This document shows, in pieces, positions 16,996 through 25,363 of a stretch of 64,000 nt of DNA. The DNA is taken from positions 124,001 to 188,000 of the forward strand of contig NZ_JBKKHQ010000017.1 in assembly GCF_046614695.1 (NCBI RefSeq), in the 5' to 3' direction. The notes below the pieces were generated by a model. It was given only the letters and a program-made list of their open reading frames with translations, was not told the DNA's origin and did not search any database. A program made the position numbers and the translations under genes. This stretch comes from Pokkaliibacter sp046614695 (GTDB lineage Bacteria; Pseudomonadota; Gammaproteobacteria; Pseudomonadales; Balneatricaceae). The first letter of the stretch is position 1. The number at the start of each line of letters is the position of its first letter.

Positions 16996-18258
16996 GTGAG
17001 CGAAAACGCACATCAGGTGGACATTCTGATTGTTGGTGGGGGGCTGGTAGGTGCCAGTCTGGCTTGCGCACTGCTGCCTTATGCCCGCTCAACGGGCTTG
17101 TCGATTGCGGTGGTTGAACAGGTGGCTTTGCCTTCGGAGCAGAGCCAGCCGTGGCAGCCAAGCTATGATGCGCGGGGCACGGCGTTGTCTTTCGGCACAC
17201 GTCTGATTTATGAGGATATGGGCCTCTGGCAGCAACTCAGCGAACATGCGAGTCCGATTGAACACATTCATGTGTCTGATCAGGGCCACTACGGCACCAC
17301 GCGCCTGCATGCCGAGGAAGAGGGTGTGCCTGCTCTGGGGTATGTGGTGGAAAACCATTGGGTCGGCCGTGTGCTTCATGGGGCGCTCAGCAATGAAGAG
17401 GCCATCGAATGGCTGTGTCCTGCCACGGTAACGGGCATTGTGATGCAGGCGGATGGCGCCGCCGTCACGATTGATCAGCAGGGCGGGAAAAAGACGCTCA
17501 AGGCTTCGCTGGTGGTCATGGCCGATGGCGGGCGTTCGGCGCTGGCCACCGAGCTGGGTCTCGACTATCTGGAAATGCCCTATCACCAGAGTGCGCTGGT
17601 CTCGACCATTACCCCTTCTCATCACCATAACCAGGTGGCTTACGAGCGTTTTACCGAGGAAGGCCCACTGGCGCTGTTGCCATTAGAGAATGGTGCGGAT
17701 GGCAAACCGCGCATGGCGCTGGTCTGGACCACGCCCGAGGAAGAACTCGAGGCGCGCATGGAATGGGTTGAGGACGATTTTCTCGCCGCCGTGCAGGATG
17801 CTTTTGGTTATAGGCTTGGCCGCTTTGAAAAAATGGGCGAGCGCTATGCTTATCCGTTGGCGCTAAAACAGGCGCGTGAGCAGATTCGCTCGCGACTGGT
17901 GGTGCTGGGGAATGCGGCGCATTCGTTACACCCGATTGCTGGCCAGGGCTATAACCTGGCGCTTCGCAGCGTGGCCATGCTGGCGCAACTGCTGCAAGAG
18001 GCGCATCAGCAAGGTCGTGATGTCGGCCATCTGGATACCTTGCAGCGCTTCCTTGAGATGCGCCAGCAGGACCAGCTGTTAACCATCGGCTTTAGTGACA
18101 AAGTGATGAAACTGTTCAGTCAGCCACGTTGGCCTGCCCGTCTGGCGCGGGATACAGGGCTGGTGGCACTTAATCTGTTCGCACCTGCGCGCCATCGACT
18201 GGCCAGAGCCGCGATGGGTCTGGATGCTCCCCGTGCGCGTTTTCGTTTTCTCTTCTGA
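16996..18258 (+). CDS. ubiH: 2-octaprenyl-6-methoxyphenol hydroxylase UbiH
   Basis: This FAD monooxygenase hydroxylates a ring carbon in aerobic ubiquinone synthesis. The GTG at 16996 is preferred because GGAG lies 9 bases upstream; a GTG at 16981 is also in frame. The product of 420 residues has the dinucleotide-binding DILIVGGGLVGASLACALL, the DG motif VVMADGGRSALATELGL, and the FAD motif VVLGNAAHSLHPIAGQGYNL. The Asn of GNAAH, instead of the Asp in related hydroxylases, is also seen in E. coli UbiH and supports the assignment. It lies between pepP and ubiI. Confidence 0.93.
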   Translation: MSENAHQVDILIVGGGLVGASLACALLPYARSTGLSIAVVEQVALPSEQSQPWQPSYDARGTALSFGTRLIYEDMGLWQQLSEHASPIEHIHVSDQGHYGTTRLHAEEEGVPALGYVVENHWVGRVLHGALSNEEAIEWLCPATVTGIVMQADGAAVTIDQQGGKKTLKASLVVMADGGRSALATELGLDYLEMPYHQSALVSTITPSHHHNQVAYERFTEEGPLALLPLENGADGKPRMALVWTTPEEELEARMEWVEDDFLAAVQDAFGYRLGRFEKMGERYAYPLALKQAREQIRSRLVVLGNAAHSLHPIAGQGYNLALRSVAMLAQLLQEAHQQGRDVGHLDTLQRFLEMRQQDQLLTIGFSDKVMKLFSQPRWPARLARDTGLVALNLFAPARHRLARAAMGLDAPRARFRFLF

Positions 18259-18278
18259 GCTTCAAGGTGAGTGATGCC

Positions 18279-19499
18279 ATGAGTGAAATGCACACCGAAA
18301 TCGCTGTGGTTGGCGCGGGCATGGTCGGTGCCGCGGTCGCCCTGGGCGCGGCGCAGCAAGGTTGGCAGGTGACGTTGATTGATCCGCGTCCGGCGCCAAT
18401 GACCTCGTTGCCTTCTATAGACGCCAGCGCTGGCGATGAGGTCAGCAGTTATGACGTGCGTGTCAGTGCGCTGACCGAATCGAGCCGCCGCTTGCTGGAG
18501 CAGCTGGGGGTCTGGGAAGCCATGGCACGCACGCGCATCAGTCCATACCAGCACATGCATGTCTGGGATAGCGAAGGCATCGGTAAGATTCATTTTGATG
18601 CTGCCGAAATGCATTGCCATACCCTGGGGCATATTGTCGAAAACCGGGTAACGGTGATGGCATTGCATCAGCAGTTGGAGCAGGCCGGTGTTCGCTGGTT
18701 GAGCGGCAAGGTAAAGAGCCTGTCGCTGCCTGAGAGCGGTATGCGGTGTATTCAGCTCGAAAGCGGCGAGCGTCTTCAGGCCAAAGTGATTGTGGGTGCC
18801 GACGGTGCCGAGTCACGTGTCCGTCAGCTCTCGGGCATTGCACGTGTTGATCGTGACTATGGCCATTCTGCGCTGGTAGCCACTGTTAAAACATCCGGGA
18901 CGCACCAGTACACAGCATGGCAGCGCTTTATGCCCAAAGGGCCATTGGCCCTGCTGCCTCTGGCGGACCCGCATTTGGTTTCCATCGTCTGGTCCAGTGA
19001 ACCTGAACATTGCCGGGAACTCATGGCACTGGATGATGACTCATTCTGTGGTTTGCTGACCGAGTGCAGTGAAGCGGTGCTGGGCACCGTGGAGGCCGTC
19101 AGTGAACGTACCAGTGTGCCACTTAAAATGCGCCATGCTCTCAGCTATCAGACTGATCAGGTCGTGATGGTGGGCGATGCAGCGCATACGATTCACCCGC
19201 TGGCCGGGCAAGGCGTCAATCTGGGCTTTAAGGATGTCGAAGCCTTGTTGACTCAATGGCAGCAGGCAAAGGCCCGGAAACGATCTCCCGGTGAGGCACG
19301 TTGGTTGCAGGCCTATCAGCGTCAGCGCAAGGCCGATAACTGGCTGACCATGGCCGGAATGAGCGGTTTTAAACATTTGTTTGGCAGTCGTCAGCCTGTA
19401 CTGACGCTGGCCAGAAACCTTGGTTTAACGTGGACGGATCAGCTACCCTTGCTGAAACGTCAGATGGCAGCCCGGGCAATGGGCTTGTCTGAATTTTAA
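18279..19499 (+). CDS. ubiI: Ubiquinone-synthesis FAD hydroxylase UbiI (VisC)
   Basis: This is a UbiH/COQ6-family monooxygenase, probably the C5-hydroxylase of ubiquinone synthesis. The ATG at 18279 has AAGG 11 bases upstream; a GTG at 18267 is in frame too. In 406 residues it shows IAVVGAGMVGAAVALGAA, VIVGADGAESRVRQLSG and VVMVGDAAHTIHPLAGQGVN. It is a paralogue of ubiH directly upstream, the same pair as in E. coli ygfB-pepP-ubiH-ubiI. Assignment to UbiI rather than another UbiH-like hydroxylase (UbiF, for example) rests on this context. Confidence 0.88.
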   Translation: MSEMHTEIAVVGAGMVGAAVALGAAQQGWQVTLIDPRPAPMTSLPSIDASAGDEVSSYDVRVSALTESSRRLLEQLGVWEAMARTRISPYQHMHVWDSEGIGKIHFDAAEMHCHTLGHIVENRVTVMALHQQLEQAGVRWLSGKVKSLSLPESGMRCIQLESGERLQAKVIVGADGAESRVRQLSGIARVDRDYGHSALVATVKTSGTHQYTAWQRFMPKGPLALLPLADPHLVSIVWSSEPEHCRELMALDDDSFCGLLTECSEAVLGTVEAVSERTSVPLKMRHALSYQTDQVVMVGDAAHTIHPLAGQGVNLGFKDVEALLTQWQQAKARKRSPGEARWLQAYQRQRKADNWLTMAGMSGFKHLFGSRQPVLTLARNLGLTWTDQLPLLKRQMAARAMGLSEF

Positions 19500-19519
19500 T
19501 GTCGAGAGGATGAGTAATC

Positions 19520-19912
19520 ATGAGCCAGATTCCCAGTGAGCTCAAATATGTCAGCACCCATGAGTGGATCCGCATGGAAGACGATGGCACCGTTACTATC
19601 GGTATCACCGATCACGCACAGGAACTGCTGGGAGACGTGGTCTATGTCGAAGTTCCTGAAGTGGAAACGTCCTTTGCCAGCGGTGAAGAGTCGGGTGTGG
19701 TCGAGTCTGTTAAAGCGGCCTCTGACATTTATGCGCCACTGAGCGGCGAAGTCGTGGAAGTGAACGAAGATCTGGCCGATTCACCTGAGCTGGTGAACAA
19801 GGACCCTTACGGTGCCGGCTGGATTTTCCGTCTGCGTCTGACTGACAGTGATGAGCTGCAGGATCTGATGGACGCCGAAGCCTACGCTGAGCTTTGCGAG
19901 GAAGAAGCCTGA
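19520..19912 (+). CDS. gcvH: Glycine cleavage system H protein
   Basis: GcvH carries a lipoyl arm that shuttles the aminomethyl group between the P, T and L proteins. The 130-residue product has the family pattern: STHEWIRMEDDGTVTIGITD, then GDVVYVEVPEVE, and the lipoylation site GVVESVKAASDIYAPLSG with Lys65. A good ribosome site (GAGAGGA type) precedes the ATG at 19520. In many gammaproteobacteria gcvT, gcvH and gcvP are together; here gcvH stands alone at the end of the ubi operon with a terminator 20 bp on, so gcvT and gcvP must lie elsewhere. The protein could also serve in lipoyl relay. Confidence 0.96.
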   Translation: MSQIPSELKYVSTHEWIRMEDDGTVTIGITDHAQELLGDVVYVEVPEVETSFASGEESGVVESVKAASDIYAPLSGEVVEVNEDLADSPELVNKDPYGAGWIFRLRLTDSDELQDLMDAEAYAELCEEEA

Positions 19913-19930
19913 TTTCAGGGCCGTCTTCAT

Positions 19931-19960
19931 AAAAAAACACCGCTTCGGCGGTGTTTTTTG
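19931..19960. terminator. Terminator after gcvH
   Basis: AAAAAAACACCGC, a TTCG loop and GCGGTGTTTTTT form a strong hairpin with T and A tracts on both sides, placed between gcvH and the convergent HDOD gene. Confidence 0.93.
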
Positions 19961-20023
19961 TTTTATGTGAGGTAGTCCCGACGAGGAATTTTATCGATGT
20001 GATCGCCGGTTAATGGGCACGAC

Positions 20024-20905
20024 TTAATAGTCGCTGCGCAGCCCCATGTCATTTAAGCGGTCAATCAGATCCGCCAGTTCATCTTCATCCAGATGCAGCT
20101 GCTCCAGAATCGGCTCCTTATAGCCTTCCCATTCGCGGTCCACACTCTGGTTACCCAGCAGACGATAAGCACCGCACACGTGCTCGGCGACTTTCAGAAT
20201 GGCGATCAGGCTGCGCCGCTTGTCGTTAACAGCGGGGCCCTGAAAAATCTCCGCCAGATTATGGTGCTGCAGAATGCTCTCAGTCAGATCCTCCGGCAGA
20301 TGCCACACCCGTGCCATGTAATAACCCACGGTCGCATGGTCCGTTTTCAGGAACTGGTCCTCGACGGGAATAATGCGGCCTTTCTTGTAGGCGACCGTCA
20401 TCACCGCGCGGTAGTCCTTGAAGCGTGTCAGCATCAGCGGTACGCCAACGTTATGAAACAGTCCCAGGGTGTAGGCTTCTTCCGGTGTCGAGAAGTTCAA
20501 CTCGCGGGCAATGGTGACGCAGGCCTGAGCGATGTCCTGCTGCATGTCCCAGAATTTGACCAGCAGCGGATCTTCATCGAAGTTGGCCATGGCCTGACGC
20601 AGAGCCAGCGCATTGGCAATGTTCAGGGCATTTTCCAGACCGAGCATCGCTAAGGCATGCTGTACGGTGCTGACCTTGCGGGCGAGTCCAAAAAAGGGCG
20701 AGTTTACCGTTTTGATGATGGCGGCCGTCAGTCCCACGTCCTGACTGATGATATTGATAATTTCGCTCAGGCTGGGTTCAGGCTGGGCGCTTTCCAGATG
20801 TAAATCGACCAGTACCTGCGGACGGGGCGGAATGGTGATGCCCTGCAGGGTTTTGGAGATGTCTTCGTCAGCGAGTGTATTTGGGGCTTTTGGTGTGTCG
20901 GCCAT
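20024..20905 (-). CDS. HDOD-domain protein
   Basis: The ATG at 20905 has AAAGGA 9 bases upstream and gives 293 residues. The HDOD domain begins with the GITIPPRPQVLVDLHLESAQ helix region and includes SQDVGLTAAIIKTVNSPFFG, KVSTVQHALAMLGLENALN and YTLGLFHNVGVPLMLTRF. HDOD domains are HD-related but lack the full set of metal ligands and act in signalling complexes, often with c-di-GMP or two-component partners. No signalling gene is adjacent: it is convergent with gcvH and divergent from rlmI. A second HDOD protein is at 35.6 kb. Confidence 0.9.
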   Translation of the reverse strand: MADTPKAPNTLADEDISKTLQGITIPPRPQVLVDLHLESAQPEPSLSEIINIISQDVGLTAAIIKTVNSPFFGLARKVSTVQHALAMLGLENALNIANALALRQAMANFDEDPLLVKFWDMQQDIAQACVTIARELNFSTPEEAYTLGLFHNVGVPLMLTRFKDYRAVMTVAYKKGRIIPVEDQFLKTDHATVGYYMARVWHLPEDLTESILQHHNLAEIFQGPAVNDKRRSLIAILKVAEHVCGAYRLLGNQSVDREWEGYKEPILEQLHLDEDELADLIDRLNDMGLRSDY

Positions 20906-21186
20906 TACGGCAGGTCCTTTGAACTGGCAAGGGCAGGGTGAAAACAAGTGCAATGACTATTCTGGCAGCAGCTGCACACCCTCGTAGTGATCCCAATCGT
21001 TAATCAGCACGAACTGTCTGAAGGAACTTTCACTATAGTCTAGACGTTGATGGGCGCCTATAGCGGATTTGCCGTTGAGATGGCCGTCAGTCGCACTATA
21101 ATTGCCGCCTTTGTGAGTCTTAGGCAGCGTCGGTGAGCTGGCGCTCGGTGCTCACTCCATCGGCCGATCCAACAAGAGGTGATCTC

Positions 21187-22383
21187 ATGAGTTTCCCCAT
21201 TCTGCGCCTGCAGTCCAACGCAGATCGTCGCCTTCGCGCCGGTCACCTCTGGATCTATTCCAACGAAGTCGATGTGGCTAAAACTCCTCTGACCCAGTTT
21301 CAGGCTGGCCAGCAGGTCATGGTCGAAAACGCCAAAGGCAAGGCCCTGGGGCTCGCGTACATCAACCCTAATACGCTGATTTGTGCACGACTTTTCAGCC
21401 GCGATACGGATCTTGGACTGACCCGCTCCTTGTTGGTTCACCGACTGAATCAGGCACTGTCTCTGCGTGAACGCGCTTTTGACAAGCCCTGCTACCGTCT
21501 GGTTTTTGGCGAGGCGGATGGTCTGTCCGGTTTGGTGGTGGATCGCTTTTATGACTATCTCGTGGTGCAGATCTCTACCGCTGGTATGGAAGCCGTGCGG
21601 GATGACATCATTGATGCGTTGCTGAAAGTGATCAAGCCCGCAGGTATTTTGCTGAAGAATGATGGCAAGATGCGCGCAGTGGAAGGGCTGGATGAGTATA
21701 TCGCCGAAGCCTATGGTCAGGTGCCTGACTTTCTGGAACTGGAAGAAAATGGCGTCAAGTTTATGGCCCCCGTGCGTGAAGGGCAGAAAACGGGCTGGTT
21801 CTATGATCACCGTATGAACCGTGCTCGCGTACAGCATTACGCTAAAGGTTTGAAAGTGCTGGATGTTTTCAGTTATGTCGGTGGCTGGGGTGTTCAGGCG
21901 GCAGCCGCAGGTGCTGACTCTGTCACCTGTATCGATGCCTCTGCCTTTGCCACCGAGCAGGTCGCCGCCAACGCCGCGCTGAATGGCCTGGAGGACAAGG
22001 TCACCAGCATCAAGTCCGATGCCTTTGATGCGCTGAAGGCGCTGGCGGAGGAGAAAGAGCGTTTTGACATGGTCATCCTTGATCCGCCAGCCTTTATTGC
22101 CCGTCGTAAGGACAAGGCCAAAGGCGAGGCGGCCTATCAGCGTGCTAACCAGCTGGCGATGCGTTTGCTGAATAAAGACGGCCTGCTGGTTTCTGCTTCC
22201 TGCTCCATGCATCTGGAGAAAGGTAAGCTGACCGAGATTCTGCGCAGTACTTCCCGTACCCTCGACCGTCATCTGGTCATGCTGGAGCAGGGCGGTCAGG
22301 GGGCTGACCATCCGGTGCACAGCGCGATTCCTGAAACCGACTATCTGAAATCCGTTATCTGCCGGGTGCTGCCCTCATTCTAA
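21187..22383 (+). CDS. rlmI: 23S rRNA (cytosine-5) methyltransferase RlmI family
   Basis: This class I SAM-dependent methyltransferase has an N-terminal PUA domain (residues 1-75: LRLQSNADRRLRAGHLWIYS) and a catalytic domain with motif I KVLDVFSYVGGWGVQAA and the ILDPPAFIARRKDKAKGE loop, then SASCSMHLEK. In E. coli RlmI (YccW) makes m5C1962 in 23S rRNA. The 398-residue length matches (396). The ATG at 21187 follows AAGAGGTGATCTC; an upstream frame to 21133 lacks family similarity. It is monocistronic with a strong terminator. Confidence 0.9.
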   Translation: MSFPILRLQSNADRRLRAGHLWIYSNEVDVAKTPLTQFQAGQQVMVENAKGKALGLAYINPNTLICARLFSRDTDLGLTRSLLVHRLNQALSLRERAFDKPCYRLVFGEADGLSGLVVDRFYDYLVVQISTAGMEAVRDDIIDALLKVIKPAGILLKNDGKMRAVEGLDEYIAEAYGQVPDFLELEENGVKFMAPVREGQKTGWFYDHRMNRARVQHYAKGLKVLDVFSYVGGWGVQAAAAGADSVTCIDASAFATEQVAANAALNGLEDKVTSIKSDAFDALKALAEEKERFDMVILDPPAFIARRKDKAKGEAAYQRANQLAMRLLNKDGLLVSASCSMHLEKGKLTEILRSTSRTLDRHLVMLEQGGQGADHPVHSAIPETDYLKSVICRVLPSF

Positions 22384-22420
22384 GTCGGCATCGGCACCCA
22401 AGTGTCTCAGGACGGATACG

Positions 22421-22456
22421 AAAAACCCCTCAGGATGAGAGTCCGAGGGGTTTTTT
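22421..22456. terminator. Terminator after rlmI
   Basis: AAAAACCCCTC and GAGGGGTTTTTT bracket a 14-nt loop, making a bidirectional hairpin 38 bp after the rlmI stop. Confidence 0.92.
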
Positions 22457-22474
22457 AGTGGGCATCGTTTCGCT

Positions 22475-22509
22475 CGATGAACGATGAACGATGAACGATG
22501 AACGATGAA
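22475..22509. repeat. Five-copy heptanucleotide tandem repeat
   Basis: The unit CGATGAA is repeated five times without error between the rlmI terminator and the stop of the convergent hydrolase gene. It is a candidate variable-number repeat. It ends about 10 bp before the hydrolase stop codon and so is outside both reading frames. Confidence 0.92.
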
Positions 22510-22519
22510 TGTCCGAGTG

Positions 22520-23434
22520 CTAGTGTGACGTGGCTTTTTTCACGAAGTGGAGCAGATCCTGATTAAACCGCTCGGCTTCCTCAAGAAAGGGCGCATGGCC
22601 TGAGTTGGCATAGAGGCTAGTCTGGATATTTTTGTTGAACTCGCGGGCACGGGCGATCGCTGCAGTAGGCATCACCAGTGCATCTTTCTCACCGTAAATC
22701 AGCATGATCGGTACCTGCGCTTTCCCCAGCCCCTGTTCGGCAGCAACGCTCATGGACTGAACGGACTGCTGCATCTGCCAGGATGCCAGTGCCGCATTCG
22801 CCAACAGCAGATCAAAGGTGTCCTGATCCGGTTGTTGGTTGAAGCAAAGGCGCAGGAAGGTTCGCTCTCCTTCCAGATGAGTCTGTAAGTCCGTTGAAAT
22901 CATGTCGCGATAAACCGCCGGGTGTGAGGTGATCTGGTCAGCTTTAAGCTCAATCACCCCATCGACGTACATCGCGCCAGACAGGTTTTTGTCCCCGTAA
23001 TAGGTCAGGTAGTTAGAGATGACGGCGCCACCGAGTGACCAGCCTACCAGCACAGGTTTCACCGCTTTGGTCGCAGTGATAACCGCGTTAAGGTCATCCG
23101 CCCAGCGGCGCCCGTCCGTATAGGCCTCAGCAGAGTCAGGCTTGGATGATAAGCCGTGACCGCGAAGGTCATAGGTAATCAGCCGATACTGTTGAAGTGC
23201 AGGATCCTGCAGCTGCTTGCTCCAGTTCAGTCGGCTTCCCAGCAGTCCATGAATAAGGATGATGGGCTGCCCTTGTGGGTTGCCGCTTTCCTGTACCGCA
23301 AGCTGAACGCCATCGGCGGCAGTTACCTGATAGGCCTTTGGCTCTGCGTTAGCCTGTGCCTGTGTAGCAAAGAGCAGAAGCAGAAGTGCCGAGAGCAAGG
23401 CGCGAAGGGTGAGGTAGAAGGGTCGTTGATGCAT
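22520..23434 (-). CDS. Secreted alpha/beta hydrolase
   Basis: An ATG at 23434 with CAGGAG 7 bases upstream gives 304 residues starting with a signal peptide (basic N-terminus, then ALLSALLLLLFATQAQA), so export to the periplasm or beyond is likely. The alpha/beta hydrolase core follows: IILIHGLLGSRLNW (oxyanion loop HG), YDLRGHGLSSKP, nucleophile elbow VGWSLGGAV (Ser), acidic residue in LIYGEKDALVMP and the catalytic His in SGHAPFLEEAE. Family members include esterases and haloperoxidase-like enzymes; the substrate is unknown. It is divergent from a MerR-type regulator, and the shared 117-bp gap has a MerR-style operator. Confidence 0.88.
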   Translation of the reverse strand: MHQRPFYLTLRALLSALLLLLFATQAQANAEPKAYQVTAADGVQLAVQESGNPQGQPIILIHGLLGSRLNWSKQLQDPALQQYRLITYDLRGHGLSSKPDSAEAYTDGRRWADDLNAVITATKAVKPVLVGWSLGGAVISNYLTYYGDKNLSGAMYVDGVIELKADQITSHPAVYRDMISTDLQTHLEGERTFLRLCFNQQPDQDTFDLLLANAALASWQMQQSVQSMSVAAEQGLGKAQVPIMLIYGEKDALVMPTAAIARAREFNKNIQTSLYANSGHAPFLEEAERFNQDLLHFVKKATSH

Positions 23435-23468
23435 TGAAAAGCTCCTGAGAGGTGAGTGTGGAGAGCGA

Positions 23469-23499
23469 TTCTCAGGCTTCACATTGATGTGAAGGTCAA
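23469..23499 (-). promoter_or_regulatory. MerR-type operator/promoter driving the hydrolase gene
   Basis: A perfect palindrome, CTTCACAT-TG-ATGTGAAG at 23477-23494, lies between a good -35 (TTGACC, 23499-23494 on the minus strand) and a -10-like TGAGAA/GAGAAT (near 23474-23468). The spacer is 19-20 bp rather than 17. Long-spaced promoters with the dyad in the spacer are the hallmark of MerR-family activation. The -10 is weak, as expected if the regulator is needed. Confidence 0.68.
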
Positions 23500-23551
23500 G
23501 CAGTAAACTGCTATCCTCAGTGAAATTTTTTATGAAAGGCACATTCTATCT

Positions 23552-23920
23552 ATGTCTGCTAAGTCCCTGTCTATCGGCGAGCTTGCCAGCGAGACGGGTG
23601 CAAGTTTGCGCTCTATTCGTCATTACGATGATAACGACCTGTTGTGTTCGGTGCGGGCAGAGAATGGCTACCGGGTCTTTCCTGCTGCGGCTATTTCACA
23701 GGTACGCCAGATTCAGCGTTTGATCGCGACGGGCTTTAGTCTGGCGGAAATTCGCCAGTTTCCGGATTGTATGCGGATGGTCGAAGGTGCTACTGCCTGC
23801 CCGGAAACGACAGAGCTACAGCGCAGCCGCTTGGCGGCGATTGAACAGCAGATTACAGAGCTGGAGCAGCGCCGTGCACGTCTTCGTCAGATGCTGGAGG
23901 AAGGACAACAGACAGAGTAG
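23552..23920 (+). CDS. MerR-family transcriptional regulator
   Basis: This 122-residue regulator starts with the MerR winged helix (LSIGELASETGASLRSIRHYDDNDLL) and ENGYRVFPAAAISQVRQIQR, then ATGFSLAEIRQF and a C-terminal coiled coil (ELQRSRLAAIEQQITELEQR). The signal-binding tail after the coiled coil is short, with no CxxC metal loop, although Cys74 and Cys84 (PDCMRMVEGATACPE) are present. So it is not an obvious metal sensor; an organic or stress signal is more likely. It is divergent from the hydrolase gene and probably controls it. Confidence 0.92.
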   Translation: MSAKSLSIGELASETGASLRSIRHYDDNDLLCSVRAENGYRVFPAAAISQVRQIQRLIATGFSLAEIRQFPDCMRMVEGATACPETTELQRSRLAAIEQQITELEQRRARLRQMLEEGQQTE

Positions 23921-23937
23921 TGGCGTGCTCAGATGAT

Positions 23938-23975
23938 AAAAAACCCCTCATGGCCGAAACCAGAGGGGTTTTTTG
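23938..23975. terminator. Terminator between merR and maoP
   Basis: AAAAAACCCCTC (23938-23949) and GAGGGGTTTTTT (23963-23974) make a strong hairpin. It serves merR on one strand and maoP on the other. Confidence 0.92.
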
Positions 23976-23990
23976 TTGTTCGTTCAGGGC

Positions 23991-24350
23991 TCAGTCGTCG
24001 AAATCGTTACTGGCGCCTTCAGAGAAATCGGTCTCTTCACCGTCACGTACGGTCGACAGGCTCATTGAGGCAATGAAGTTGTCATCGTTGGTTTTACGCA
24101 GGTACTTGGTCCAGGTTTTTTCCAGCTCGGATGCGGCAGCCTGTTCACTGCGGACAACCGCAACCAGTGCACGATCTTCATCGGTCTCAGGTTCCAGAAC
24201 GCCATCGGTCAGCGCACGACACAGAGCACCCTTCTGGGTTAGAAGCTTGGATTCCTTGATGGAGAAGTCACCGGAGCTTTCCAGCCCGTATGGATAATGT
24301 TCGTCATCAAAGAACGGCTTTTTGAGGTAGTACTGACGATCTTTATTCAT
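23991..24350 (-). CDS. maoP: MaoP / YifE (DUF413) family protein
   Basis: This 119-residue acidic protein shows the DUF413 core: YYLKKPFFDDEHYPYGLESS, then GDFSIKESKLLTQKGALCRA and EKTWTKYLRK. This parallels E. coli YifE ([21 protein letters not shown]). In E. coli MaoP, with its site maoS, organises the Ori macrodomain of the chromosome. The next gene upstream on the same strand is hdfR, its neighbour in E. coli as well, which strengthens the call. A serine/acidic tail (GASNDFDD) closes the protein. A bidirectional terminator follows. Confidence 0.88.
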   Translation of the reverse strand: MNKDRQYYLKKPFFDDEHYPYGLESSGDFSIKESKLLTQKGALCRALTDGVLEPETDEDRALVAVVRSEQAAASELEKTWTKYLRKTNDDNFIASMSLSTVRDGEETDFSEGASNDFDD

Positions 24351-24484
24351 GGGACGCGTTGTTTACCAAGGTGATAGAACGGATGACCTCTTGACAAGAG
24401 GCCTCGCTTGGATTTTGCGGCGATTGTCTAAAATGCCCGGTGGGCAGTACAACGAAAATTTTTAATCTTTTCAATAAATATTAT

Positions 24485-25363
24485 TTATTGATTAGGGCCG
24501 CCATTGTGCTGAGTCACGCGTGCGCTTTCGAGCAGCAGATTCATCACCAGACTGATCTCTTCCTGATGGGCAGCGCTACTGTGATAGACGCCGTAAACAT
24601 CGCGTGGAATCACGGGCGCATCGGAGACCTGATAAAGGCTGCCTTTTTGTAGCAAAGGCTGCACCAGACGGCGGGGCAAATAGCAGCAACCGCCTTGTGA
24701 CAACATCAGATCGAGCGCCATGCGGCTGTGACTGGTCTGTAGCCAGGGTGGCGTCATGCCGGTTTCCTGCTTGTCATGAAAGATCTGAAAAGCCGTGCCC
24801 CAGTCCACCATGATATAACCCTGAGCCTGGGCTTCTTTAACACTGTCAGCCGGTTGGGCGCTGACCAGAATCAGCTCAAGCCGGGTCAGGGGCAGGGCGA
24901 CCAGCTCCTGTGCCTTGGGCGGATCATACAGCAGGGCGACATCCAGTGTTCGCTCAAGCAGTTTGCGCACCAGCAAATCGCTGTTGAAGGTTTCTGCTCG
25001 CAACCGCAGCTCCGGGTGGCTGGCATGGACGGCGCTGATTCCGGTTTGTAGCAGGGTATCCCAGAGACCTGCTGTGCTGGCAATGGTTAGGCTGACGCTG
25101 TATCTGTCATGCAGGGCGATATCCTGTCGCGCACGCTCCCAGCTGGAGAGTACGTTGTCGGCATGCAGGAGCAGCCGCTCGCCCGCCGGTGTCAGCTGGA
25201 TGTTGTTGCGCTGGCGGCTAAAGACTTCACAGTTCAGCAGCCCTTCCAACTGGCGGATGCGGGCGCTGACCGCTGACTGGGTCAGAAACAGGTTGTCAGC
25301 AGCGCGTCCAAAATGACGGGTTTTGCAGACTTCCAGAAAGGTCTTCAACAGTTCGATATCCAT
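24485..25363 (-). CDS. hdfR: LysR-family regulator HdfR
   Basis: This 292-residue LysR-type regulator starts at the ATG 25363 ([20 protein letters not shown]), giving the winged helix [20 protein letters not shown] and the linker [20 protein letters not shown]. These are nearly those of E. coli HdfR ([20 protein letters not shown]...RNNIRLTAAGEKLL). The C-terminal effector domain is more divergent. In E. coli HdfR represses flhDC and activates glutamate synthase. Here it precedes maoP on the same strand, whereas in E. coli the two are divergent. Confidence 0.86.
   Translation of the reverse strand: [292 protein letters not shown]

Noticed and set aside
21058..22320. A 420-codon open frame antisense to rlmI.
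   Set aside because: RlmI motifs on the other strand are unambiguous, and the antisense frame shows no family similarity.
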